A stretch of DNA of 64,000 bases from Molossus alvarezi (lineage: Eukaryota; Chordata; Mammalia; Chiroptera; Molossidae), in contig CM073889.1 of NCBI GenBank assembly GCA_037176705.1, positions 58,831,596-58,895,595 on the forward strand, in the 5' to 3' direction. Shown here one piece after another: positions 35,223 through 46,579 of this stretch (within the stretch, counting starts at the first letter, position 1; every line of letters starts with the position of its first letter). A model generated the notes under the pieces. That model had not been told where the DNA came from, did not search any database, and saw nothing but the letters and a program-made list of their open reading frames with translations. The position numbers and the translations under genes are program-made.

Positions 35223-35638
35223 GGAAGAAGAAGGTAAAAAATGTGAATAATGAAATGGCAATAAATACATATCTACCAACAACTGAATCTACAAACAAAA
35301 TGAACACGCAGAACAGCAACAGACTCACAGATACAGAGAACTTTTTGTTAGTTGCCAGATGGGAGGAGGGTTAGGGGGATGGGCAAAAAGGATTAAGAAG
35401 TACAAATTGGTTGTTAGGTTGAGGAACCTAAGAGGGAAGGGGGATGGTGCAGCAAGAGATAAACCAAAGAATTTATATGCATATATGCATAACCAGTGCA
35501 CTCAGACAATAGTGTTTGGAAGGCAGTAGAGAGGCAGGAGTGGGGAGGAGGGGTTCAATGGGGGAAAAAGGGTGGGGACATCTGTAAACCTCAACAATAA
35601 AGATAAATTATATATATCCTTTTCATCCCTTTACTTTC

Positions 35639-36245
35639 TTTTTTAATTATTAATTTATTTTTTTCAGTTGTTTCTCCTTTTTTTCCCCATTGACACCCTC
35701 CTCCTCATCCCTCCCATCCCATCCCCAGCTTTATTATCCATGTCCATCGGTTATAGGTACATGAATGTAAGTTCTGTGTTTTATCTCTTCCCTCCCCCCT
35801 CCCACCCTCTCTTCTGAGGGTTGTCAGTCTGTACCCTACTTCCACATCTCTGGGTCTGCCTTGTTACTCAGACTGTTATGTTCATTATATTCCACAAATA
35901 AGTGAGATCATGTGGTATTTGTCTTTCTCTGCTTGGGTTGTTTCACTTAGGATAATAATCTCCAGTTTCCTCCATGTTGTATCAAAGGATAAGAGATCTT
36001 TCTTTCTTACCGCTGCATAGTACTCCATTGTGTATAGATACCACAACTTTTTTATCCATTCATCTGCTGATGGACACTTGGGCTGTTTCCAGATCTTAGC
36101 TATTGTAAATAGTGCTGCTATGAACATGGGGGTACATATGTTCTTTCTGATTGGTGTTTTAGGCTTCTTAGGGTATATTCCTAGAAGTAAGATCACTGGG
36201 TCAAATGGCAATTCAATTTTTAATTTTCTGAGGTAACACCATAGC
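35639..36245 (-). mobile_element. 5'-truncated L1 3' end, nested
   Basis: T-rich left end (reverse poly-A), 3' UTR, then ORF2 C-terminus ('gggctgtttccagatcttag') ending at 36245. The TSD catccctttactttc / catccctttattttc (one mismatch) is at 35624-35638 and 36246-36260, and both copies lie in the old L1. Confidence 0.9.
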
Positions 36246-36574
36246 CATCCCTTTATTTTCATCTGTGTGTGTCTTTCTATCTGAAGTGGGTCTCTTGTAG
36301 GCAGCATAAGTATGGATCATGTTTTCTTATCCATTCAGCCACACTGTCTCTTAATTGGATCATTTAATCCATTTACATTTAAAGTGATTATTGATAGGTA
36401 TGTAATTATTACCATTGAATTATTCATATTTTTAAAATCTTCTCCTTCTACTCTTTCTTCTTTCTCTGTGTCTCCTCCTCTTCCTCTTCCTTCATTATTT
36501 CTTGTAATACTGGTTTGGTGGTGATGAACTCCTTTAGCATTCTTGTTTGGGACTGTAGGCTCTTTTCTATGCAT

Positions 36575-37239
36575 AATGATATAGAAGTAGGAAACAGAAA
36601 TTAATTTGGAGGGAAAGTATGTTAGCGGTTTTCATTGCTGAAGAGAAATATTTATTTATTTATTTTTTTGCCACTTCTGTTTTGAAGAGCACCACCTGAC
36701 TTTTTCTCTTCTTGGCAAAGAATTCCAGTAGCAGATTCTTCCTACTATACTAGAGAGTTTTTTTCTCTCTAGATATGGCCTGGGTAAAGGCTGTGTCTAT
36801 ATACTCAGGAGGACCTTTATCTACTTAGGCTGCCAGTGTCCCCATTCACTCATTTATTCATTTACTTACTCAACACAAGTTTCCGAAGTCCCTACTATAT
36901 TTCAGGCACTATTCATGAAGGACAGGCATGTGAGACCTGATCTGTCTGGCCTGGAGGTGAGAGAGAAGGTTGGTACGAGGCTATTTTAAGTGTAAGATGA
37001 TTTCTGAAGGATGAATGGAGTTAACCAGGCCAAGGTGGGTGTTGGAGGGAGGTGGAGAATGAATTAGGTAGGAGGCACTCTATTAAAAGTCAGTCCCTGG
37101 AAACTAGCTTGGGGTGCTGTGGGTCTTTTGGGAAAATTGCTCTTCTTTTTTCTCCAGTGACCCACTCCTTTACCTGTTTAGGGTAGGTTCCTCAGCCTGA
37201 TTTAATTTCTCTCAAGTAGACCCTGTCTGCTTTAAGTCT
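36575..37239. other. No gene seen
   Basis: Unassigned intergenic sequence; a decayed repeat ('ttactcaacacaagtttccg') may run from 36840 to 37050. Confidence 0.45.
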
Positions 37240-37498
37240 TCTAGAAATTCATTAATTTAACAATTGAGTACCTACTGTGTGCTTGGTGCTAGAGGTAGAA
37301 GGGAACAACTGGACAGAAATCACTGCTTTGGTGGAGCTTACATTCTATTGGATGACAAAAAAGCAAATAAATATATAATACATTAGCAGGAAATAGGCAC
37401 ATAGAAGAAAAGTTAAACAGGATAAGGAAATAGGAAATATAAGTGAGAGTGTTAACATTTCTATTGGGTAGTTAAAGCAAGGCTCCCTGAGAAGGTAA
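37240..37498 (+). repeat. Left half of an ancient repeat split by the provirus
   Basis: 'caattgagtacctactgtgt' and 'ggagcttacattctattgga' through 'ggctccctgagaagg' is the left half of the repeat family also seen at 2150-2690. The same repeat resumes at 50757 after the retrovirus. Confidence 0.6.
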
Positions 37499-37793
37499 GT
37501 CCACTATGAAATAAAATTTGACTATGTATTCTATCACCAAAGGAATTGATTCAGGAAAGAGAAGGAATTGCAATCTGATACATGTAGACATGAAGAGCCA
37601 CGTGTACAAAGATGAAGGAAGTACTTTATAGAGGGGCAGAGATAGTTTAGAGGAAGGGCTTTTATAACCATAGAGCTCTGTTGTAAACATAGTGTTCTTC
37701 TTGTGGGGCTCTCACAATGACATAAGTGTGATAGCTCTTCCCACAGCCCCTCCTGACTTCCATCCAGTTAAGCTCTCTGTTATAATTTTCCCA
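37499..37793 (-). repeat. 3' LTR of the provirus
   Basis: It aligns along its length with 50463-50755. Shared blocks include 'gtactttatagagggg' and 'tgtgatagctcttcccacag'. The TATA-like box (tactttatagag, 37622-37633, reverse) is kept, but the polyadenylation signal that is AATAAA in the 5' LTR reads AATCAA here. By eye roughly 15-20% of positions differ between the LTRs, so the insertion is old. Confidence 0.82.
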
Positions 37794-38103
37794 TTTTAAT
37801 CAAGCTCTTTCTCTCAAAGCATTGCTGATCAACAGTCAGGTTTTCTGATTTCAGCAGCCTTTTGTCACTCCATGTCCAGAAGGACTTATTTTGGGTGTCC
37901 TGTCTCATATCAGAAGGAAGGTGCATGAATAGAAAAAAAAAAAACTAGTATTCAGGGTTAATGGGCAACAGGTGAAGAGCTTAATAACAAGAAGAATACA
38001 ACATAAAATTTAAAACAACATAATAAACAGTTTAAATGGTGATTTTAAACCAGGAGCTCAAACCTGTAGGTAGTGAAATAAAGGTCATCATTGTCCTAGA
38101 TAA

Positions 38104-38115
38104 ATTAAAGTCCTT
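38104..38115. repeat. Left TSD of the L1 inside the provirus
   Basis: attaaagtcctt; the right copy attaaagttctt is at 44183-44194 (one mismatch). Confidence 0.75.
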
Positions 38116-38399
38116 TTTAAATTAATTAATTAATTAATTTATTTATTTATTATATTTTTGTTACAGATGTTTCTCCTTTTTTGCCTCATTGACACCCTCC
38201 TCCCCATCCCCCCATCCCATACCAAGCTTTGTTGTCCATGTCCATTGGTTATGCATACATGCATATAATTTCTGTGGCTTATCTCTTCCCTCCCCCCAAC
38301 ACCCCCTCTCCTGAAGGTTGTCAGTCTGTACCCTACTTCCATGCCTCTGGGTCAACCCTATACCTCAGACTGTTATGTTTATTACATTCCACAAATAAG

Positions 38400-41300
38400 T
38401 GAGATCATGTGGTATTTGTCTTTCTCTGCTTGGCTTGTTTCACTTAGGATAATACTTTACAGGTCCCTCCATGTCGTCTCAAAGGATAAGAAATCTTTCT
38501 TTCTTACAGCTGCATAGTACTCCATTGTGTATATGTACCACACTTTTTTTTTATCCATTTGTCTACTGATGGACACTTGGGCCGTTTCCAGATCTTAGCT
38601 ATTGTAAATAGTACTGCTATAAACATGGGGGTACATATATTCTTTCTGATGGGTGTTTCAGGCTTCTCAGGGAATATTCACAGAAGTAAAAGCACTGGGT
38701 CAAATGGCAATTCAATTTTTAATTTTTTGAGGTAATACCATAGTGTTTTCCACAGTGGCTGCACCAGTCTGCATTCCCACCAGCAATGTACTAGAGTCCC
38801 CTTTTTCCACACCCTCACCAACACTTGCTGTTTGATGATTTGTTGATGGCGGCCATTCTGACAGGTGTGAGGTGATACCTCATTGTTCTTTTAATTTACA
38901 TCTGTCTGATGATTAGTGATGTTGACCATTTCTTCATATGTCTCTTGGCCATTTGGATGTCCTGTTTGGAGAGGTGTCTATTCAACTCCTCTGTCCTTTT
39001 TTAATTGGGTTCTTTGTCTTCCTTTTGTTGAGTTGTATGAGTACGCTATATATTTTGGAAATTAACCCCTTATCTGATGTATCATTGGCAATTATGCTCT
39101 CCTATACAGTGGGTTGTCTTTCCATTTTGATGGTTGTTTCTTTTGCTGTGCAGAAGCTTTTGAGTTTGATGTAGTCCCATGTGTTCATTTTCTCCTTTGT
39201 TTCTGTTGCCTTAGGTGATGTATCAGTGAAAATTCTGCTGCGTATGATGTCTGAAATTTTGTTGCCTATAGTTTCTTCTAGGATTTTTATGCATTCACAG
39301 GTCACATTTAAGTCTTTTATCCATTTAGAGTTCATTTTTGTGTATGGTGAAAGTTGCTGGTCTAGTTTCATTTTTTTGCATGTAGCTGTCCAATTTTACC
39401 AACACCATTTATTAAAGAGGCTGTCTTTACTCCATTGTATGCTCTTGCCTCCTTTGTCAAATATTAATTGAGCATAATGTCTGGGGTCTATTTCAGGGTT
39501 CTCTGTTCTGTTCCCCTGGTCTATATGCCTGTTCTTGTACCAGGCTGTTTTGATTACAGTAGCTTTGTAGTATAACCTGATACCAGGTATTGTGATCTCA
39601 CCTACTTTGTCCTTCTTTCTCAAGATTGCTGTGGCTATTTGGGGTCGTTTTTGGTTCCATATAAACTTTTGAAGTATTTGTTCAAAGTCTGTGAAATATG
39701 TCGGTATTTTGATGGGGATTGCATTGAATCTACACATTGCTTTGGGTAATAAGAACATTTTAATGATGTTAATTCTTCCAATCCATGAACAAGGTATGTG
39801 CTTCCACTTTTTTTATTTATTTATTTTTAATGTATTGTAGTTTTCTGCAAATGGGTTCTTTACTTTTTTGGTTAAGTTTATTCCTAGGTATCTTAATATT
39901 TTTGCTGTGATGGTAAATTAGATTTTTTTTTTTTAGTTTCTCTTTCTGTGAGTTCGTCATTGTTGTATAAGAATGCTGTTGATTTCTTGACGTTAATTTT
40001 GTATCCTGCTACTTTACCAAATTCATTTATTAAGTCTAGTAAATTTTTGATGGAGTCGTTAGGGTTTTCTATGTATAATATCATGTCATCTGCAAATAAT
40101 GACAGTTTCACTTTCTCCTTTCCAATTTGGATTCTTTTATTTTTTCTTCATGTCTGATTGCTGTGGCTAAGACTTCCAGTACTATGTTAAATAAGAGAGA
40201 CGAAAGTGGGCATCCCTGTCTTGTTCCTATTCTTAAGGAAAATGGTTTTAGTTTCTACCCATTGAATATGAAGTTTGCTGCTGGTCTTTCATATATGGCC
40301 TTTATTATGTCAAGATATGATCCCTCTATTCCCAGATTGCTGAGTATTTTTATCAGAAATGGATGTTGGATTTTGTCTAATGCTTTTTCAGCCTCTATTG
40401 ATATAATCGTGTGGTTTTATTCTTTATTTTATTTATGTGATGTATCACATTTATTGATTTGCGAATATTATACCATCCTTGCATCGCTGGGATGAATCCC
40501 ACTTAGTCATGGTGAATAATTTTTTTGATGTATTGCTGGATTTGATTAGCTAGTATTTTGTTCAGTATTTTGGCATCTATGTTCATCAGGAATATTGGCC
40601 TGTAGTTTTCTTTCTTTTTTGTGTCTTTTTCTGGTTTTGGGATTAGAATTATGCTTGCCTCATAAAATGAGTTTGGAAGTCTTCTTTGTTCTTGAATTTT
40701 TTGAAATAGTTTGAGGAAAATGGGTGTTAGTTCTTTTTTGAATGTTCGGTAAAACTCCCCCGTGAAGCAATCCGGGCCTGGGCTTTTGTATGCTGGGAGC
40801 ATCTTGATTACCTTTTCAATTTTCTTAGTTGTTATTGGTCTGTTCAAGTTCTCTATCTCTTCCCAGTCCAGTTTTGGGAGATTATGTGTTTCTAGAAATT
40901 TGTCCATTTGTTTAGATTGTCAAATTTGTTGCCATATAATTGTTCATAGTAGCTGTTAACAATTTTTTGTTTTTCTGTGATGTCAGTTGTTACTTCTCCT
41001 CTTTCATTTCTGATTTTGCGTATTGGGGTTCTCTCTCTTTGTTTCTTGGTGAGTGTAGCTAAGGGTCCTTCAATCTTGTTTATCTTTTCGAAAAACCAGC
41101 TCTTTGTTTCATTATATTTTGAATTGTTGTTTTTTGGTCTCCATGTCATTTATTTCTGCTCTGATCTTTACTATTTCCTTCCTTCTACTTGCTCTGGGGT
41201 TTTCTTTTTGTTTGCTTTCTAGTTCTTTAAGTTGTGAGGTTAGATAGTCTCTTAGAAATATTTTTTAGCCCTGGCCGGTTTGGCTCAGTGGTTGGAGCGT

Positions 41301-42450
41301 GGGCCTGCGGTACAGAGAGACCTGGGTTCGGTTCCCACTAAGGGCATGTACCTCGATTGCAGTTTGTCCCCGGCCCTGGTTGGTCATGCAGGTGGCAGCC
41401 AGTCGATGTGTCCCTTCACATCGATGTTTTTCTCTCTCTCTCTCTCCCTCCCGCTCTATCTGAACAAAGAATGGAAAAATGTCCTTGGCTGAGGATAAAA
41501 AAAAAAAAAAGAAATATTTCTTATTTCTTGAGGTAGGTCTGTAATGCTATGAACTGCCCTCTCAGAATTGCTTTTGCTGCATTCCATAGATTTTGTGTTG
41601 TTCTGTAATCATTTTTGTTGGTTTCCAAGAAGTTTTAAGTTTTTCCTTGATCTCCTCAGTTACCCATTTTTTGCTTAATAACATGCTATTTAGCCTCCAT
41701 GTTTTTAAATGTCTTTGCATGTTCTTGTTGCTATTGATTTCTAGTTTTATGCCATTGTGATCTGAGAAGATGCTTGATATGATTTCCAACTTCTTGAACG
41801 TTAGAGATTTAGTTTGTGTCCTATCATGTGGTCTATCTTTGAGAATACCCATGTGCACTTGAGAAGAATGTGAATTCTCTAGTTTTGGGGTGTAATTTTC
41901 TGTAGATATCCATTAAATCCATTTGGTCTAGTGTTTCATTTAGAGTCTCTGTTTCTTTGCTAATTTTTTGTCTAGAGGATCTATCCAGTGATGTCAGCGG
42001 GGTGTTGAAGTTCTCTGCTCTGATTGTATTGCTGTCGATTTCTCCTTTGAATTCCTCCAGAAGATTTTTAATATATTTTGTTGCTCCTATATTGGGTTTA
42101 TATATGTTTATCAAGGTTATATCTTCCTTTTAGATAGATCCTTTCAATATTATGTAGTGGCCTTCGTTGTCTCTAGTCATGGCCTTCATTTTGAAATCTA
42201 TTTTGTCAGATATGAGTATTGCTACCCCAGCTTTTTTTTTTATTTCCATTTGCTTGGAAGATTTTTTTTCATCCCTTTACTTTCAACCTATGTGAATCTT
42301 TTGTTGTGAGGTGGGTCTCTTGTAAACAACATGTATGTGAGACATGCTTTCTTATCCCAACAGTTACTCTGTGTCTTCTTATCAGATCATTCAATCCATT
42401 TAAATTTAATGTGATTATTGATGTATACTTATTTATTGCCATTTTTGTTT
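38400..42450 (-). pseudogene. L1 ORF2, broken
   Basis: Endonuclease pieces at 42114-41833 (NIYKPN; the usual GDFN reads AENFN), reverse transcriptase at 40907-40503 ([13 protein letters not shown], then NYRPI) and 40111-39893 with the palm motif [12 protein letters not shown] kept, and C-terminal parts at 39758-39396 and 39371-39102. Interrupted by a SINE and several frame breaks, so no full-length protein. The palm aspartates are intact here, unlike the neighbouring Ala-to-Thr change in the L1 at 4082. Confidence 0.88.
41264..41509 (+). mobile_element. Ves SINE inside L1 ORF2
   Basis: Forward, complete copy: head 'gccctggccggtttggctca', body, (CT)n, 'gtccttggctgaggat' and an A tail. TSD agaaatattt at 41254-41263 and 41510-41519. 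Confidence 0.95.
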
Positions 42451-42519
42451 GGTGTGGTTCTATTTTTCTTTCTATTTCTTCTACTAATTACAGCAGTCCT
42501 TTTAACATTTCTCGTAGTG

Positions 42520-43390
42520 CTGGTTTGGTCTTAATGTATTCCTTAGCTTTTTTTTTTTTTTGTCTGGGAAGCTCTTTATTTCACCTTCTATTTTGAATGA
42601 CAGCCTTGCTGGGTAGAGTAGTCTTGGATTCAGATCCTTGTTTTTCATGATCTTGATTACTTCATGCCATTCCCTTCTGGCCTGTAGTGTTTTTTGTGAG
42701 AAGTCAGCTGAGAACCTAAGAGGTTTTCCTTTGTAGGTAACCTGTTTCTTATCTCTTGCTGCTTTTAGGATTCTCTCTTTGTCTTTAATTTTTGGCATTT
42801 TAATGACTTAATGGTGTGGGCCTGTTTGGGTTCTTCTTACTTGGGGCTCTCTCTGCTTCTTGAACTTGAGTGGCTTCTTCATTCACCAAATTAGGAAAGT
42901 TTTCTGTCACTATTTCTTCAAATATATTCTCTAACCCTTGGTCATTTTATTCTTCTTCAGGGACTCCTATGATGCGAATATTACTACTTTTTCAGTTGCC
43001 CCACAGGTGTCTTAAGCTGTCTTCCTGTTTTTAAGTAGGTTTTTTTTTTTTTTTTTTTTTTTCTGATTGATTTTTTCTACCCTGTGTTTGAATTCACTGA
43101 TCTGGTCCTCAGCTTCCTCTATTCTGCTGTTTAGATCTTCCAATGTGTTCTTTTTTTCTGCTATGTCATTCTTCATTTCTTCTTGGTGTTTTTAAATTTC
43201 CAATTTATTGATTTTCAACTTTTCTATGTCTTTACTCATGGTGTTGATGTTCTTACTCACACTTTTGAGCTTCCTCCAGATCATGGCTCTGAATTCTAGC
43301 TTTTTAAACTTGTTAATTGCTCCTCATTTATCTCATCTTCTGTAGAGGTGTCTTGTTCTTTTATTTGGCATTTGTTTCTTTGTTTCACCA
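42520..43390 (-). pseudogene. L1 ORF1, broken
   Basis: The C-terminal RNA-binding part remains open at 42798-42502: 'TYKGKPLRFSADFS', 'QARREWHEVIKIM', 'LNPRLLYPARLSF'. The N-terminal coiled coil upstream to 43390 has lost its frame. A long T tract at 43037-43062 (an A run in the coding sense) is one obvious source of slippage. Confidence 0.82.
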
Positions 43391-44532
43391 TTTTGGCTAT
43401 CACAGTGGGCTTTGGAGCCTGCCAAATTACCCCTGTGGATGTTGGGATTCTGCTATTTGTGGCTCCCTCTCCTGGGTTTGGATGAGCGTGGGAGGACTCT
43501 CATTAAACACTACTGTCAAGTCTTACTTTCCTGGGCAGAGTTGCAAGCCTATGAATGGTTCAGTTATCCTCTAGCTTTTTTCCTGGGTGCTCTTAGTCGT
43601 GGTTACTTGACAAGCCTTGAGTTCTCAGTTGAATGAAAAACTCCGGAGGGTGGAGCAGATGCTGGTTGTTAATGAGCCTCAATTTGCATTTCAATATCCC
43701 ATCGGATGGGGTTGAATCTCTGAGGTAGGGGCCACTGTCTCTCCCTAGCGCCCTGGGAAGGAGTAAGATGGCCACAGTCCTGTGTGGCCATAACTCAGCA
43801 AAAGCTCTGAGTACCCTCCAGATCCTGTGTGTGTCCCCACACAGTTTTAGTCCAGTCCATCCTCTCTCTGCTGGAGCTCAAGTTGAATGACTGTGGCTAT
43901 TTTAGTGTCTGTCCCAGTTCTGTGCTGTGGAGCTGCTTGGGACTTTAACCCAGAGGGCACTGCTCACATTAGCTGCTGTCCGTGGGCTCCCAGCCCCCAT
44001 CTCGTGCCTCCGAAATCCTACCAAGATTGAATCAGTGTCCCTGGTTATATGCTCCTCACAAGCTGCTTTCCTGTTGCTTTTTCCTGACGATTTGTCTTTA
44101 TTTAGTTGTAATTCCAGTGTGGTCCTGGGAGCCGGTCTGTGTAGCTTCCATTTACTCTGCCGCCATTTTGGAATCTTCCCAGATTAAAGTTCTTGATGTC
44201 AAATCCGATAACCAAAAAAATTTCCCCTTTCACATTAGATTGGAAAATATAAACAAGAATATTTTTCTTTCCAAAAAAGGGATAGAAATAAAGTAAGAAG
44301 CAATAGTAAGGAAAAGATTTGCATAGACATGGTACAGTCATTTGAGAATGCTATCTGCTTCAATTTTTGATAGTTTTAATTTCAGGTCACAAGTCTGTGT
44401 CCAGTTCCAATGAGGTTTTGGTTCTTTCTTTAAATGCAATATATATATCCAAGACTCTACTCCCTGGAGTTTAGCAGCACAGGGATTAGTCAACAGTACC
44501 TGATAGGGGCCCTTCCAGCAAGGCTGGAGGGT

Positions 44533-44536
44533 ATTT

Positions 44537-44583
<47 letters not shown>

Positions 44584-44584
44584 T
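44533..44584. repeat. (ATTT)n tetranucleotide microsatellite
   Basis: About 13 units within the decayed 3' end of pol, probably grown after integration. Confidence 0.95.
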
Positions 44585-46378
44585 GTGTCTCTTCCACCCA
44601 AAAGAAGTGAATCTGAGACTTAAAAGGAACACTGGCAATCCTTTTGGTCACGGTATTTGAAAGATCTCTATAAATTTTGCCAATTGTATCGTAATAATGC
44701 AGTTAGTGTGTTTGACTAATAGACCTGAGAATTGAAGGTCATAAGTGCAATGAAATGTTGTAAAACTGGCCAAACATCACCTACTTGTCAAAGCTGACCA
44801 GTAAAATGTGTTCTTCCATTGCAATAGAGTTCAAGAGGGGCTCCTCTGGGAGGAGGGATAATCTTTTCTAATAGGACGTTAGCCAAAGAAGAGGCAGTAG
44901 CCTATCTATAAGGGACATATTCAGTGCAGTGAAAGAACATACAGATCATAACTAAGACACATTTATTTCCATGAGAATGGGGAAGCTGTATAAAATATAT
45001 TATCAAACCTTGAATAGTCCATTAGGCAATTTGAAATGTCTGAGAGCCATGCAAATAGACCTCCCTGGGTTGTACTTTGGATAAGTGGGACAAGTGAGGT
45101 AGATGCTTTTCCTGGCCTTATTAATATTTCTCCACCAATATTGATTCATGAATGCTATCATTTTGTCAGTGGGTCAATGGTTTAACACATGTACAATAGT
45201 TAGGTGTAGACACATTAGTCTCAGGTAGGACTGGGTTGTTATTTGGCCTTTCTCTTTGTATCAAACCAATAATTATTGGATTTCCAATCTTGCTTTTCTT
45301 TCTCTAAAGCCAATAGTTGGGCTTCTCTGACTAGTTTTTCTAAGTTATTAGCTGCTGAAATATCCCCTTGGACTATGGCAGAGGTTTGACTGCTGCTGGT
45401 TCTGTTAAGAGAAGCATTCCTTGCAGAAATGTCATCAGGGTGATTTTCCCTTCCAAAGAGTCAAGTTTAGAATGCCTTGGGGTCTTAATAATAGCTAAAG
45501 CAGCAGGTAAAAGTATAGCATGCAGTAATTCCTGAATGTACAGGACATTAAATTTTATTTCCACTGGATGTAAGAAAGCCATGTTGTTTCCATAACATTC
45601 CAAAGTCATGAGTTACTGAGAAGGCATATCTACTGTCATTGTAAATGATGGCAGTTTTGCCCTTGGCTAAATACAAGCCCAACTGAGAGCACATAATTCA
45701 GCCTGCTGGGCTGAAGTAGCCAAAGATAAAGATGCTGCCTTGATGGTTTAAAAAGCAAAACTATCACAGTACTTCCTATTTTATTTAAAAAATATGAACC
45801 CTCTGTAAACCACAAGAAGTTAGCTTTTCCCAGAGGACTCTCTTGCAGATCATCACAAGGGGCCAGGAGGTGATCCATCAGTATTCAAGGAGTCATGAAG
45901 GGCTTGGTCAGTATCACAGGGGAGAATAGTAGCTAGATTAAGTTTATGGAATATAAAAGAGTGATGTGAAGAGCAGTTAACAAGAGAACTTTATAGAAAG
46001 CCAGGCAACTAACTAAAGATCCTGTGATGAGAATTCAGGAGGGCTTCTATAACATGGGGTACAAAGATGGTTAAAGGGGATTATACAACAATTTCCTTTA
46101 TTGTCTTAACCAAAAGGACAGTGGCAGTAATGGCTCTATGGCAAGGGGAGAGTCCCCATGCCACAGGGTCTATTTGCTAACTGGAATACCCTAAGGGCCT
46201 CTGTAGTCCTCATGTTTTGAGTAACCCAAGGACATTTCTTCTTTTTCATATACAAAGAGAAAGAGAGAGAGAGAGAATCTGACAATTGAGATGTCCCAAA
46301 ATAGGTGGATTTATTAAATTCTCCTTTAAGACTTTAAAAGTCTTGTTCTTCCCATATAATTAGCTCAGGACTATCATT

Positions 46379-46579
46379 TTTGTTTTTTAAATCCTCATCC
46401 AAGGATATTTTTCCATTTATCTTCAGACAGAGGGGGGGGGAGAGAGAGAGAGAAACATTGATGTGAGAGAGATACATTAACTGGTTGCCTCCTGCATGAC
46501 CCTGACCAGGGCCGGAGACCAAACAGCAACCAAGGTCCATGGGCAGACGCTCTAACTGCTGAGCCAAACTGTCCAGGGC
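46379..46579 (-). mobile_element. Ves SINE in the provirus
   Basis: Reverse copy with a G run then GA in the body and head 'gagccaaactgtccagggc'. TSD aggactatcatt / aggactgtcatt at 46367-46378 and 46580-46591. A part of the head ('gtgccctt..gggaat') is missing compared with other copies. Confidence 0.88.

Larger units (their letters stand above)
32803..35613 (+). mobile_element. HAL1-type (half-L1) retroelement
   Basis: Forward element starting agacttccggtcaagatggt, with a long 5' region like that at 1-650, an ORF1-like coding region decayed at about 34330-35160, a (GGA)n run at 35188-35218, and a 3' UTR ending 'ctgtaaacctcaacaataaa'. No reverse transcriptase or endonuclease sequence is present between ORF1 and the 3' end, which is what separates HAL1 from L1. 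A diverged TSD atatcttcttccatccc / atatccttttcatccc is at 32786-32802 and 35614-35629. Confidence 0.75.
31590..36565 (-). mobile_element. Old antisense L1, hosting nested insertions
   Basis: Pieces of one antisense L1 survive at about 31590-31911 (3' UTR: 'gattccacatataagtaaaa'), 32388-32802 (ORF2 3' end then endonuclease region: 'gctaccccagcttttctttg'), 35624-35638 and 36246-36565 (start of ORF2 and the ORF1/ORF2 boundary). It has been invaded by two SINEs, a HAL1-type element and a truncated L1. A large internal deletion joins the ORF2 3' end to the endonuclease region at about 32690. The coding capacity is gone. Confidence 0.75.
38116..44182 (-). mobile_element. Full-length LINE-1 inserted in the provirus, inactive
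   Basis: On the minus strand: 5' end gggaagattccaaaatggcg (44182 downward), a 5' UTR of about 0.8 kb, ORF1 (43390-42520), ORF2 (about 42450-38400), 3' UTR and an AT-rich tail with 'aattaattaatt' units. A Ves SINE interrupts ORF2 at 41264-41509. It is somewhat less decayed than the L1 at 4082 but still has many stops. Its 5' end corresponds to position 9895 of that L1, so it lacks the outer 0.9-kb promoter array. Confidence 0.9.

Noticed and set aside
35639..36245. Treating this L1 3' end as part of the old L1 around it
   Set aside because: A separate TSD (35624-35638 / 36246-36260) and its own T-rich end show an independent insertion.
41264..41340. tRNA gene-like text at SINE heads
   Set aside because: These are tRNA-derived SINE heads with promoter boxes but no complete cloverleaf or acceptor stem, each linked to a SINE body or tail.
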